A stretch of DNA of 64,000 nt from Chrysomallon squamiferum (Eukaryota > Mollusca > Gastropoda > Neomphalida > Peltospiridae), in assembly GCA_012295275.1 (NCBI GenBank), contig CM022672.1, forward strand, positions 29,488,472 through 29,552,471. The letters run 5' to 3'. Below, piece after piece: positions 25,578 to 37,928 of the stretch; position 1 is the stretch's first letter; every line of letters begins with the position of its first letter. The notes below the pieces were generated by a model, which saw only the letters and a program-made list of their open reading frames with translations, was not told where the DNA came from and ran no database searches. The translations under genes were made by a program, and so were the position numbers.

Positions 25578-27444
25578 AACTGTCTGTACTGAAACCTTGA
25601 TTTTTATCAGTATCTATATAATAATAATAATAATAGTTATTATTGTTATTATATTATTATTATTATTATTATTATTGTTATTATTATTATTTCATTGCTA
25701 TTATTGTAGTTATTATTAATATCATTATTAGTAGTACTACTGATTGGTAAGTACAAGTAAAAGGAGTAGTAATAGCAGCAGTTACAGTGACAGTATTACT
25801 ATTATCATTATTATTATTAATTTCTTTATTATCAATTTATATTGTGGACAAACTCTAATACAAAGGAGCAGGATGTTGCTCAGTAGTATGAACACTGAAT
25901 GTTACTGAATTATCTGTTCTCCATGATGCACTTATCTATTTCTTTATTGGGAGTATGTTTGTATCTGTCCACGTGTATGTAGGTGGGCGTGCGTGCATGA
26001 ATATCAGCGCACAGGCTACTAGAATATGAAGATCACCCAACAGTTAAAAACCGAATGTATTCACACACACACACACACACACAAGCACACACACATTTTT
26101 TATTATTATTATTACTATCATCATCAGATATCACAGCAGCATAAAAATAAAAAAAAATAAAAATAAAAATAAGATAAAATAAAAATAAATAACTGATAAA
26201 AATAATAAATTAAGATTAAAGTGTATAAAACAGATTCTGATGTTAAGTACCCAAAACCGGATCCGGAAGCTTTTAAGTAATAATGTTATAAAATATTCAG
26301 TGAACATAAAACAATTAAGATATTTTGTATAAAAAATATATGTGAGTAAACATTTTGTGATCATATATAAGTCTGATCAGGAAATTGCAATAGCACAGGA
26401 AAATGACTTACAACCAGCGGCTGATGACACCAGTCGGCTACAAGTAATGCAGTCGTCTGCTACTGCTGTAGATAATACTTATTTAACTACAGTAGATAGC
26501 AGTAAGTTGCTTAAAAATATCCTTCCAAAATATTTCACAACTCTCATTATATGTAATGAAAGAAAGACAAAAAGAAAAAAGAAAGAAAGATGCAAATCGT
26601 CCACGAGAAAAGCAGAATTATTTATGAAACGCGAAAGGGGAGAAAAGATATGGAAAAAAAAAAAAAAAAGAAAAAAAGAAAAACATTAAGAAGATGACAA
26701 AGAAGACGAAAAACAACTTACAATCCAGAATAGTAATATTTGATGACTGAATAATTAGTTAAAATTGGATAAATAGCAATGCATCTGTATATCACACTCC
26801 TACACATCTCGTCCCGTGTTTAAGTGACGTCATTGTATTATTATTTATACTGCTGACGTAATCTGAAATATTTTTGAAATGTTTATTTTATTTATTTATA
26901 TATTGTTTTTGTTATTATTATTATTGTTAGTAGTAGTTATGGTCGGATTTCCTTTTAGGCTTTCTAGGGCGGCAGGATGATAGGGGCGGTAGTTTATGTT
27001 ACATAAATTCGTATTTTCACATTTGATTTATAAATAAATCATTATGTAATTGTTAAACCATGTTTTTGTTTTGAACTAGATCATGAGTTATAACCATTCA
27101 TATTATATAAACTAAGTGGGAAGGGTTAGGGGGACTTGAGCCTTGAGAAGGGGGCGGTTAAATTTCTTTAGCCTATCGGAGGCAAGCACATTAAATCCAA
27201 CCCTGGTAGTAATACCAACTATTTATAATTAATTTTGAAATAATTTTTAAAATTATCATTTGCAAGTTTTTAAAATAAATATTAAACGTTAACACACGCA
27301 CACACACACACACACACACAGACAAACGGGCACGCGACCTCAAGCCATGCAATCAACTCGATTAAAAATAACCATGCACGTATTTTCCGTGTCGCCATGA
27401 CCCTTACCACGAAATTCACATGATCTAAGTATAGTTCGAGAGAG
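25578..27444. other. PYROXD2 3' UTR and intergenic DNA
   Basis: ATT/TTA-rich microsatellites at 25620-25690, a CA run at 26061-26082 and another near 27295-27320. A lysine-rich ORF at 26342-26689 comes from A/G-rich sequence and shows no family resemblance. Confidence 0.5.
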
Positions 27445-27448
27445 CTAA

Positions 27449-30400
27449 CCCTGCATTGTTGTATTGAGTTTTTTTTCGGAAACTGTCTCTATTTTCAGAA
27501 ACTGCTTGATGACATGTTGTCATCCTAGAGCAATTAAAAAAGTGTCAAGATGGCCGCCATTACATATAAATCACCATAACTCCCTACCTGTTCATCATAT
27601 TTTTGTCTCTATACCTAGGTTTTAGGGGTAAAGCCATCCAGTAGAACTAAGTATTATGTTAATATCGTATCACATAATGGTAATTTGCAAGATGGCTCCC
27701 AAGATGACCGCCGTAACACTAAAACTGGCATATCTCCTTAACTACTTACTCCAAATTAGTCGTGAAGGTGTCTATCACTGGGTGTTTTGGAGACACATCA
27801 ATCTGTATCAGATCAAAGTTCATATACTTATGATGTCATCTAGAAATCCAAAATGGCTGCCAATTTACAAGCACTTGCATATCTTCTATACTATTCAATC
27901 TTGGGAAAAATATGAAAAGGTAAACGACCACAGGTGTTATATTTGCTTGTAGGTTGCTAGATGAAGTGGCCAGTCACCTTCGCGCTCAGCCAGTACCAAC
28001 ATCATAGTGAGCAGGACAGGTTTTATCAAGACATCAACCCAAAGTTTGGTAGTTTGACTCTTACTGGCTTCGGTTTCGAGAATTTGCATGAGGTCACCAC
28101 TGCAATGTAATGGTTTATCCTGAATGATTCCGCGAAGTGCCTCTTCTGCTACCATTCGTAATGTTCTGACGTTCTGGGGAAACTTTTTTCCAGTGAGCAT
28201 TTTCGACACACCGCCAAACACAGAGGACATTATATCTGACAGACCGGTTTCAGCCATCAGTGTTCCGATAGATCCAGTGAAGCTCAGTAGAGAGTGCATC
28301 CCTCCCAACCGAAGAATAACATTTGAGAATCTTTCTGGATAAGTCCACTGAACTTCTAGAGCGGCCCTGTACAGCTGCAGATCACAAGTAAAAACTACGA
28401 ACTATTGCCCGATATTACGTGTGTAGACCTGTGCAATGGCCATTGAAGTCATCATGTATCTGGATGTGACGGGATCATATCTGTTAAGGGAAGGTAAACA
28501 GCCTTCATCTTCGGTCGTGCTGAATGACCCTGTCGACGTGCAGCCCCAGTATTGTACCCATTGTACTCAGGGCAGTCTAGTGTGCTGTTCATGTCTTGAA
28601 GGAACGCGAAGTCCATCTCACTGGCTCTTCCCTTTGAAATTAGTTTGTGCCAGCATACGCAGTGGCTGAACTGATCGTTTGAGGGTGTTCTATGGCATCA
28701 GAGGCTTCTTGGGACTATTATATCTCTCTATCGCGACGTCATACTCGAGTGGCTCAACCATGTCTTCCTTTTTCACACGCCTAATGGTGTCTTCTTGGAC
28801 CGTTTCACTACTGTTACTATCTGGTTGTGTGAGCAGCTTGGTAAGGGAATGGGTGGATGACTTTCCGTTTGGAGACGATATATCAGTATCAAAATTGTCA
28901 ACACTAACCTGAACCAAGCTTGAACTTGAAGTTGATAGGCCTGGTAGTGACAGTTCCATGGGTGTGGCTATGGCAGCGGAATGTTTAAAACGCCGTACTT
29001 CATCGTAGGTACATGTAGCTACTTTTGTAACACTTTCATAAGCGTTTTTGATCTCATCTTGATGCCAAGAGTAATTTGCAAACTGCTGAAAAAGCATCCC
29101 AGTTACCATTGAACCAATGAGAAGTGCAGGTAGTGCCCTATCTAGGTTAGGAGACAGCTTCCCGAAACGTTTCATCAAAGTGTCACTCACAGTCTCTATA
29201 CATTTTTTATCTAACGTTATTAGTTTGACTTCATGCCTGACTATTTTGCACAGTTTGTTGATTGTTACATCAGTGTCATCGTCCTCGTCTTGAACCAATC
29301 GCATACATTTTGCAGCTATAGATCGCAAGCTAACAATGTCTGCTAACCCTGGACACTTTAAAACGACCGACACATCTCCGAAGCGTTCGCATAGGTTTGG
29401 GACAATTAAACGACGTTTCAGCTCCGAATTCTTTGAATGCTTCGTGCAACTCAACTGAATTCAGGAAGCCGGACGAGTCTGTGATCATTACAACAAATGA
29501 TTCAAAGGCACGATCAGTGTTAACTTGGCTATCAGACTTGGTTGCAGCTGAAGCAACATTTTTTTCTGACAAGAAGCTATTTCGGCAGTCCACATGATAA
29601 CTTGCATCAGCTGCGTGAAGGTCACTTACAGCGCTATCTACCCTTTGCTGCACAATGTCTGATAACTCATTTTGACGCCGTTCGCAGGCTTCACGAATAG
29701 TTTGCACTAGTGACTTCTTGCCACCTGCGCCACCTGTTTCCTAATATGAATATGCTGGTCGCCAACGTTTTGGGATTTTCGGATCTGTTTCAAGCACACA
29801 AGTTTCACCACAACACAAACAATGTTCTTTGAAGATGAATCCTGGTAGTGATGAACGTCTCCTGGTTGTTGGTGGAATGTAAGACGAATAACTTTCTGGA
29901 TTCTTCCTTTTGTGCCTGTCAACCTGGACGCTTGAAGTGTATGTTGAAGCACAGTTTCTGTGACATTTAACTATGCATTCACGATTTTCACTAACTTTTT
30001 CTTCAAGAAGTTTATGATACCTGTCCCTGTAGATTTTGCTATACTAGATAAAGTTTTGAATTCTGACAGGGCCAGTGTCTTTCAACTGTTCGGTCTTATT
30101 CTCACATCTAGATTTAGACACGAAAAAGCACTGTTCTTCATTCATTTTTTACTATTAGTGATCGTCATACGGGCAACACCTGAAAAGACAATAGTGAATT
30201 ATTAGTGCCGTCTATTACAATATAATATTAAGATAATCCTTAGATAATCCTTAGTTCTAATGGATAGCTTGAAAACCAAGGTATAGCGACAAAAATCACC
30301 TTCCTAGGGTGAATAGGTAGGGAGTTATGGTTATTTATATGTAATGGTGGCCATCTTGGACGACATCGTTAATTTCTCAAATTGCACAAGGGTGACAATA

Positions 30401-30482
30401 TGTCATCAAGAAGTTTCTGAAAAGAGAGACCTTTGGCTACCTAAATCAACAGTAAAAAAAACTTAATACAACAATGCAAGTT
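27449..30482 (-). mobile_element. 3.03-kb DNA transposon with long inverted terminal repeats, TTAA-type target
   Basis: The left end 27449-27655 and the reverse complement of the right end 30232-30482 align over about 210-250 bp at roughly 75% identity. Shared blocks are TGCATTGTTGTATT, TTTCAGAAACT-CTTGATGACAT, AAGATGGCC-CCATTACATATAAAT and CATAACTCCCTACCT. Outside the element, TTAA (30483-30486) and CTAA (27445-27448) fit a TTAA target duplication with one mutation, as in piggyBac or Kolobok superfamilies. The coding region is on the minus strand. Left subterminal sequence contains three degenerate cycles of the AAGATGGC... motif (about 27549, 27692, 27850). Confidence 0.75.
27937..30145 (-). 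pseudogene. Unrecognised zinc-binding protein of the TTAA transposon, broken ORF
   Basis: Reading from ATG 30145 the protein runs through an in-frame TAG, a second stop after PKRWRPAYSY, a frameshift near 29410-29450 and another break near 28690-28310. Pieces in order: an N-terminal Cys/His segment with KCHRNCAS, a CLCCGETC knuckle, a linker with REACERRQNELSDIV, a DASYHVDCRNSF segment (likely metal-binding), a long acidic/serine-rich middle region, then LGGMHSLLSFTGSIG and GKKFPQNVRTLRMVAEE, ending LHLATYKQI. I know similar unannotated proteins only as repeated, transposon-like genes of invertebrates. No DDE/D catalytic triad could be placed. It stops where the family would be expected to continue, so it may be truncated. 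Confidence 0.55.
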
Positions 30483-31039
30483 TAAGGGAAAAAATGGCAG
30501 TTGGCTCCCAGACTAGTACCTTGATTCACTGCTTAACTTGGATTCTTGTTAACAGTTCTATTTTGTAATTCGGCCCTTTACACAGTAAACACATAAAACA
30601 GGTAACAGAATGAAATGGTATAAGAGAAAGAAAGAAAAAAACTGAAATAAATAAATAAATATATGGCTACAATGGACCTTAATTATTCCCATATGTTAAA
30701 GTCTACGCTATTTGTTTGAAGAACAGTTGAGTTTTTACATTTTTTCTATTTTTTTTTTTTTTTTTTTTTTTTGTTATTATTATTATTTTTTTTTCTGTCG
30801 AAAGCTCTGTTAAATATTCGGCATTAATTTTACATAAATGAAACAACAACAACAACAACAAAACAATAACAATAAAAAAATAAAATAAAAAATAAAAAAT
30901 AAAAATAATTTTAATTTGAAAGCTAAATTTATCATACAATTAACAGACTGCGTTACTTTTAATGTAGACTGGATAAACGTCTGCTACCAATCTGTAGCTA
31001 TATGTCACCTATAAAATACTTCATTGAGTTAATTAAAGC

Positions 31040-31094
<55 letters not shown>

Positions 31095-31370
31095 GTTATT
31101 ATTAATGCATTTACTACTAATACTAGCACTATTATTGCAAGAATTCCGAACGTTCCAGTATTTATATAGTTTATATTGACATTATTTAAATCACGATAGA
31201 TATAATCTAAATTTTCTAAAACGTGCACTAACAATGATCTATAATTATTTGAAACCACCAAGAAAAGCACATTTATCGTAATATTCTCCCTACTTCTACT
31301 TGGGATATCCCCAACATCCGGGTAACGTAGGAAAGCTTGAACTGGGTTGTTATTTTTAGAAGTTACTGGT
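30483..31370. other. Intergenic, nothing recognised except microsatellites
   Basis: A T run at 30752-30771 and a TTA run at 31040-31094. No coding similarity. Confidence 0.5.
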
Positions 31371-31383
31371 GTTTATGACATCA

Positions 31384-31525
31384 CATCCAATCAGAGTAAA
31401 CGTTTTGAAAAGATAAGCCAAATATGTTTTTGCCAAACCTTAGGACATGGTATGAAAAGTCCAGCTGGCTGATTGGTCAACGAGTATATGCGCAAGGCAT
31501 TGTGGATATTATAAAAATTGCGTCC
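31384..31525 (+). promoter_or_regulatory. CCAAT/TATA promoter candidate
   Basis: TCCAATCAG near 31388, a reverse CCAAT box (GATTGGTC) near 31472 and ATTATAAAAATTG near 31509-31521 are ordered like a pol II promoter on the plus strand. A possible first exon follows. Confidence 0.35.
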
Positions 31526-31950
31526 CTTGTTTTGGTTTTCGAAACACGTGGCTTATAACGAGTTTTTTTCATTTTCATTTGCTAATTTATTTATAACTGT
31601 TTACGTTAAACAAAATTACGAAACAAGCAAAATTTGCTAAAATAAAAAAAGTTAAATTTGCTTTGTGGAAACTTTGTGCAGTTTACTTTATAAAATTATT
31701 TAGATTTTATAGTGCTTATACAAGTTATAGTTATTCTTTATTGCAGTGAATCTGATTTATATAAATCAGTGCTAATTTTATTTACAAGAACTTGTTTAAA
31801 ATTGTTATTTATTATATTGAACAGTTTGTGCTCCGATTATGATGACAGTTTGAGTTCATTATCAAACAGACAATCGTAATCAGATAATCATAATCATGAT
31901 AATCATAATGGGACTGATAATTGTACATTTTCAGACTTCAGTTATTATCA

Positions 31951-32075
31951 ATGACGGCGACAATGACTTCATTAGCTGTGCAAACAAGAAACGTAAATAT
32001 GGCGCTCAACAATTTATTACATCTATTACTCTGTAGAAATCAAGAATGCAGGAATAATTTCATATTTCAACAACG
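31951..32075 (+). CDS. Candidate first coding exon, unknown protein
   Basis: ATG at 31951 opens 41 codons that end at a good donor (CAACG|GTAAAT at 32076). The peptide begins MTATMTSLAVQTRNVNM and is not recognised. The CCAAT/TATA segment lies 0.4 kb upstream. The downstream exon was not identified; the transposon-like fragment at 33027 is on the same strand and might belong to it. Confidence 0.2.
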
Positions 32076-32621
32076 GTAAATATTTTTCATTATCCGTTTA
32101 AGTTTTTATTCTTCGCAGTTACTGGTGTATATGTGTGTCGATCTCACAGTGGGTGAAGTTGCTCTAAGTTCAATTTACACGTTACTTTTATGTAGATGTT
32201 TATTTACATAATGGTCACATGGGTGCATTCGCAATAACTAGATACTGTTTAAAATGATACCATTAAAACACATCAATATATAAATTCTTTGATTTCGAAA
32301 AATAAAAATTAAAATAAAAATTAAAAAGAAAATTAAATTAAAATGCATACTATTATTAGTGTCTTTTACTTATTATCGTCAGTGTTACTGGCTTTTGATA
32401 GTAACCGACTTAGTGTTAGACTTGAAAACAAGCTGAATAATGGTGTTAACAGTTAATGACAGGACAACGATAGTAGTGACATTAACGAAAGATGAAAATC
32501 TTTTTTACAAGTTTTTTGTTTACCTAAGTGATATCTTGCATACAGTGTTATATATATTTTTTTCTTTTGTACATTTTGGTATTTTCTTTTTATTTAAAAA
32601 ACAACAAAATACCAACAACTT

Positions 32622-32678
32622 GAGTGTATGTATGTATGTATGTATGTATGTATGTATGTATGTATGTATGTATGTATG
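32622..32678. repeat. (GTAT)n microsatellite
   Basis: About 14 tandem GTAT units. Confidence 0.95.
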
Positions 32679-33026
32679 AAATGAAAAATGAAATATTTAA
32701 ACTATAATCAAATAGAGTATATCAAAAGCCTGAAAAAAACCTTACCAAGCCATTACTTTTTTAGTGTTACCAAAACTTGAATTTCTCTGAAGCACTAATT
32801 GACAAAAAAATGAATATAAAGACAGCCCTTCTATTGAAGCCCAAAGTTCTTAACAACCATGTATTTTTAAGCACTATAACTTTTTATTTAAATTTTTAAA
32901 ATTTCTTTAATTACTGAAAAAATCATGTTGAGTAAATTGCAGTTTATGAGTGCTTCTGGTTTATTTTCTTGGTTATTTAGCATCAGCGTGAATAGACCAG
33001 CTGCAGTTTTACAGAACCACAACAGT

Positions 33027-33182
33027 TTAGTCTTGTCCCATGACACAAGAAGTCTGGTGGAAGATTTGTTGATGACTTCTCACTGGGGATGACATTACAA
33101 GAGTGATTTCATTTGTTGTCAGCTTTTCAGAAGACCAAGCTGTTGTACTGCCAGTCCAGGTTCGAGGTTTTCATAAAAAGAA
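33027..33182 (+). pseudogene. Fragment of a transposon-like protein
   Basis: Two adjoining frames give HDTRSLVEDLLMTSH and, after a one-base shift, GDDITRVISFVVSF followed by AVVLPVQVRGFHKK. The composition and motif order resemble repeated, unannotated transposon-type proteins of invertebrates with a VLP-x-x-x-x-GF segment. The family name is not known to me, and the surroundings up to 34.9 kb show only uncertain further pieces. Confidence 0.35.
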
Positions 33183-34719
33183 CTATGCTATTATACACTT
33201 CATTAAGACTTTTTAATCTTTTCAAAGCTGCAATGGAGCTATCAGGTATGTTGTGTTATGCACATTTAAAATTTAAATTTAGAAAAACACATTTGGAAGT
33301 GGAAGGAAAATGAATAAGATCAGTGATCAGAAATAACAGAAATAAGTTATGAAAATTGAAGAAATTGATTTCTGTATTTAAAGCATAATGCAGAAAATAG
33401 TTATTTGATATTTATAATAAATCTATAAGAATGATAACCATTTTTTAAATTTAAAAAAAAAATAGTAGAATTTTTATAAACACTGTCAACAGTTATTAAC
33501 AGCTCTGATATTTGAATTATTGATTAACAAATGGTAGGTATAATAATTACTAATGACTGTTATTTTTTAAAATGTTTTTCAGGTAATCAAGCCTTAGGAG
33601 ATCACTTATTCCCTTCAGAACACCCACTGACTGACCATAGTGGATTTGCATCAAGAAATGTCAACAAAAGTGTGAACATGACAGAGAAAAACTAGAACAT
33701 GAAAAATTCCATGAACAACATATTAAGAAAGTTACTTTGGAATGCTCATTTTAGTCATTATATCAAGAGATGATCCATAATTGAAAGGATGCTATTCTGG
33801 GTTTGAGTTTGTTTGTACAATTTTTTTTTTTTTTTATATTTATCTATAATCAATTTATTTCTGTTGTCCCCTACAGTGCCTTTCAATGCACTTGGTCCAG
33901 AGTAGTTGGTGAGTACATTGTTAGTACAGTTAAAAAATCTGCAGAGTATATGATCAGGGACTGTACAAGTTCTGTAATGAAAAAACTGACAGTTTCAGCA
34001 TCAACTCGACTTGCAGGATTAAGTAGTATATAAATACAAATTACATTAGCTTGCATTGGCCAAGTAATACTTAATGTTCTACAGTTATACTTTTTTAATT
34101 TTAAATTCCATGTCTCCCTAATTAAAACTGCTACACCCTATTTATGCCCTATGTATGAATTATCAAAAACATTACCTATAAAATCTTTATTTCTTTCATG
34201 TTATCAAAAAAGGGTTATCTTTGTATACATGATTCCTATGGAATAGATGTAAAAACACAAAATAGAAAGTTATTAAGTTCTGTTAGTTTTGGAAATGTGT
34301 TCATTGTAGTCATTTCACAACTATCAAGAATTGTTTTAGTTATATGGGTGCCATTTTTGGAACACATGTTGCAGAATGATGTGGAATGGCATAATGTTTA
34401 ATTACTTTTAAGATAAACGGAATAATCTGTTTAATTTTGTAAGTATGTGATGACTTTGGTTACATTTCTTTCTTTTGACAAAAAATGACTAATTCTACTT
34501 TGGAAAAGTGATAGCAATACTAAATAACAATTAAATCATAAATCTTGAATTTATAATTTATTTTTAATTTATTTTTTATTTTCAGAACACTATATATGCA
34601 GGCTACTATTCTTTTCCAAAGTGCTACTTATCTATATGTCATACTGGAAGATAGAAGCATGCAACATGCCAATAATTTTCTATTCAATCATGCATAACAT
34701 AGCAGGTATTATCAAAACA

Positions 34720-34925
34720 TCATCTGTTGGATGTGATATTCTTTTAACATGGACAAGCTCCTTAATGGGACCACAGAAAGCCCTCACTTGTTCTGTTGCA
34801 TCAGTTTGATCAAGCAGGTTCCCAACATCTTTTGTCTTGGCCTCCTTCTCAGTGTTTTGGTTCAGAAGTGGTTTGCAGTCTGCTCACTTCTTTCCACAAT
34901 TTAATGCACTGTGATAACAGTATTC
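34720..34925 (-). pseudogene. Unrecognised decayed coding fragment
   Basis: The minus strand gives about 60 residues with one stop, including NQNTEKEAKTKDVGNLL and EQVRAFCGPIKELVH. They look protein-like (mixed charge, few low-complexity residues) but no family was recognised. Confidence 0.25.
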
Positions 34926-35429
34926 CCCACTTTACAGTTTTAAAGCCTACTTGATCGTTCTTCAATTCCAGCATCTGTGGTTCACTCAACTTCATTGACG
35001 TCAAAGGTGGCCTTGCAAACTGGTAATTTGTTAGGGTGACTTTGCATCAAGGCTGTTCTTTATAGATACATTCCTGTTGTTCCTTGCAGCTTCATTTTAA
35101 ACCTTTCAGCAAGTTAAACCTTTCAGGGTATGTATTAAAATGTTCTGTCATCTTAATGCAAAACTACCTTCCCACCATCCTGGGTAGGACTGGACCTTCC
35201 AAGAAGCTTATACAGGCATGTTAATAATAAATCCACACATTTCTTACTAGGTAAACCTAGAGTTTCTCCAACATTTTCTTTTGTTATAGTTGTATGTTGA
35301 CAACAAACAGTTGTGAAGTACTGGAAACTTCAGAATGAAATGGATGAGTTGTTGTTCTTTGATTTTCTCATGTAGCATGACAAAAAATAGAAACAATTCC
35401 TATCAGTATTTTGTCGTGCGCTTGCCAAG

Positions 35430-35720
35430 TTAAAACTGTTGTGCTATATGGTGAAGTTAGGACGCTGTAACTGAAATCTTCGGTTATCAGTGTTATTGGC
35501 TTTTTGTTTTTCAAAATTAATGAAATTAGAAGTGCTTCTTTCACTTTGTTTGATTTCATCAACGTAGGTCCCGATTCTAGCTCCCTGTAATTGCAAGTGC
35601 TGGTAGTTTTTAATCTTATTTTGTACATTAATTAATTCTGAATAGTTGTCTAACTGTCTGAGTTTGTCTAGTTGTGTTGGCTTTTCATCTTGTTTTAAGT
35701 TTCGAATCAAAGCCTGTTCT
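35430..35720 (-). pseudogene. LINE ORF2 linker fragment (between endonuclease and RT)
   Basis: The minus strand encodes LRQLDNYSELINVQNKIK followed by LQGARIGTYVDEIKQSERST and an NFEKQKA-like segment. This matches the GARIR-x-EGE/KST-FFNLEK pattern found before the reverse transcriptase domain in L1/Tx1-type and related LINEs. A frame change follows. It lies downstream (same strand) of LINE copy A ORF1 and could be its ORF2 remnant. Confidence 0.45.
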
Positions 35721-36359
35721 GTCTAGCATTTTTGTTTGTCGTAATCAATAGTCAACATTTTAATTTTCTTTTTACCTAAGACCTAATGATAGTTTTGGTA
35801 GTTAACTTTTTTAGATTGCCAAGTTAGCCAAAAGTGTTTAATTATATTTACATAAATTGAAAGACAACAGTCATGATTTAGCCTTGTCAAACGTTAACTC
35901 TGCCCAAACAAGCCTAACGGACAGTGTAAAAACACTGAGACAGGCCAGCTCCTTTCAAGCATTAAATAAGCTGACCTGACATCAAAATGCGATCAGTGTG
36001 TGAATGTGTTTTGTATGCTTGACTGGTATGTGTAGGATGTCTTGTTTGGGTGTAAATATCTCTGTGTCCTTTACTGTATGTTTGTCTATTATTGTATTCA
36101 GTTCTTTTATCCCCACACATCCTCTTCTTGTCAACTGTAGCGTTGTCCACACAATTAAAATCACAGCACTGAAAATAGTCTACACAGCTTTCTGTGAAAT
36201 CAGCCCTTAGGCACAGGTTCAATGGACAATACATATTAACTGTTAATTACTTGGCTCTTAACTTGGCAAAGTAAACTTATAACTCTCGCTTCTGTGTCTT
36301 TTCGGGTATTAATAACTTTAATTTTTAGTTCCGTTACCGTCTAAAGTAAAAACCACCTA

Positions 36360-37294
36360 ATTTTTTGCAACTTTGAATGGATTTAGTCTAGTGGTTACAA
36401 CTGGTAGATTGCTATGTCTACTCGTCTGTTTTCCCGCTGTTGCTGTTGTTGTCACTGTTAACTCCGGTACTGCCTCTGGGGTGGTATCTGAAGACAATTC
36501 TCGTTTTTTCTTTTCTTGTTTCTTCTTTTTCTTTCGTTCCTTCCTTCCTTATTTACTTTCTCCACTTTCTCCTCCCGCCTCTTTCCCTGAAAGGGTCATC
36601 TGACTCTTTTCTCCCTCTTCTTCCATTTCGTTCACCTCTGTTTTGTCCTTAGCATCTTTCTGTAATGTCTTCTTTTCTGTATCAGTTATTGTCCCTGCTT
36701 TCAGGTAGGGTTGAGGTGGCTTTGCAAGGGCCGCCACAAAGGTGAAAGCTGGCATCTGGATCCACTCATTTTTTTTATGCCCTTCCTCACCACACTGAAA
36801 GCAGACCTCCGGTTGTTCACGGTAGTGAACAGTAAACTTGAGGTTTTGCCTGTTCAGTTGGCCCGATATCGGTTTTTCCAGTTTTATTTTCAGTGTCCTC
36901 TCCCCTGTCTTTATGGTGGTATTCCGCCACACTGAAAATGTCGGAGAGGACACAATCTCTCCGTATTCTGAAAGAACATCCAACATGAACGAGTTTTTGA
37001 CTGTAAGGGGGAGACCCCTCACCCTCACCCAGGTGCCCCCTGGGAAGCGCTCGGTCACCTCACAGTGTCTGCCACGGATGGAGATCCCTTGCACCGCGAG
37101 CTGGTTTGGTGCTCTGGTCAGCGGCGACAATCTCCACACATCCCTCCCCTTGGGAATCACTGCCACAATGTGGTCAGCAACGACGCTCCACACATCCCTC
37201 CGAAGTGGTCAGCGACGGATGCGAGACCCACGCACACTTCCTCTCCAGTCAGGGCCAGGATGAATACCGGGGTGTGAGTGAAAAGCTCATCCAT
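36360..37294 (-). pseudogene. LINE ORF1 (nucleic-acid-binding protein with zinc knuckle), copy A
   Basis: The start ATG 37294 encodes MDELFTHTPVFILALTGEE. After frameshifts near 37200 the frame gives APNQLAVQGISIRGRHCEV, WVRVRGLPLTV and YGEIVSSPTFSVW (RRM-like fold segments), then CFQCGEEGHKKNEW, a CCHC knuckle whose last Cys is Trp in all three copies. A Lys/Glu-rich tail follows, with a stop at about 36549 and further low-complexity residues to about 36360. This architecture is that of Jockey/I-group ORF1 proteins, which coat LINE RNA. It is inactive because of frameshifts and stops. Confidence 0.7.
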
Positions 37295-37431
37295 TGAACC
37301 TTCACGTAAGCGGTAAAGAAGAAAAACAATTCCAAAACAAAAATTATCAAATATACTCACTGTAATCAAGTTTGTGAAGATTTGGTGTAACACCTAGCAC
37401 GCTTTCTCAGTACTTTCTTGAAAATTTGAAA

Positions 37432-37450
37432 CAAAAGGCTGAGAAGCGAT
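37432..37450 (-). ncRNA. U2 snRNA 5' end fragment (copy A)
   Basis: The reverse complement reads ATCGCTTCTCAGCCTTTTG, matching U2 nt 1-19 with one change (A for G). The next bases leave U2. See copy B at 56492-56510. Confidence 0.7.
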
Positions 37451-37928
37451 AATATACACTTATTAAGCAGATCATATAAATATTTAAGAAAGCAATTTCA
37501 CACTGGTGTGTCATTATAAAATTATTTAGAAAGATAAGTAACTGTATAATGAAGATAGGAATTTATGCCAAAATTAAAAGGTTTAATAATACTTGTTTCT
37601 GGTGCCTTGCACTGTGTCATTTGAATAATATTTAAACAGAACTGTGCGTAAACTTAACATAAATGTGCACGCGTTGCATTCTTCCGATCTATGAAACGTA
37701 GCTCTGATGATTTTTCGTTCGCTGCATGCTGAAAATAACTTCTGTAGTTAGAAAAGCTTAGCTTCTCAGTCAGTGCAGTGTGCGTTCGAGCCCTTGCTGT
37801 TCATTTATCTGTCATACTTTAGAGCTATTACATTTCAAAGTTTGGTATTTGATGCAACATATGAATCTCTAGAAAATCAAGTTCAAAGTTGGCAATGATT
37901 AAAAGGTCAGTATTTATCGTACTTATTG

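Larger units (their letters stand above)
36360..37814 (-). mobile_element. LINE copy A: U2-like 5' flank plus ORF1
   Basis: 37814 down to about 36590 is co-linear with 56170-57345 (copy B) on the opposite strand. It comprises about 360 bp of non-coding flank (37814-37451), the U2 snRNA 5' end (37450-37432), a 137-bp leader and ORF1. Copy A continues about 220 bp further into the ORF1 C-terminus than copies B and C. The flank also holds a pol III B-box-like GTTCGAGCCC near 37787-37796. Confidence 0.75.

Noticed and set aside
26342-26689. Lysine-rich 115-aa ORF
   Set aside because: Low-complexity A/G-rich sequence without splice context or homology.
28124-29597. Plus-strand ORFs antisense to the TTAA-element protein
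   Set aside because: Shadow frames; the minus-strand frames carry the cysteine/histidine motifs.
37755-37812. tRNA gene
   Set aside because: A B-box-like GTTCGAGCCC and a weak A box are present, but no cloverleaf could be closed; at most a tRNA-derived remnant in the LINE flank.
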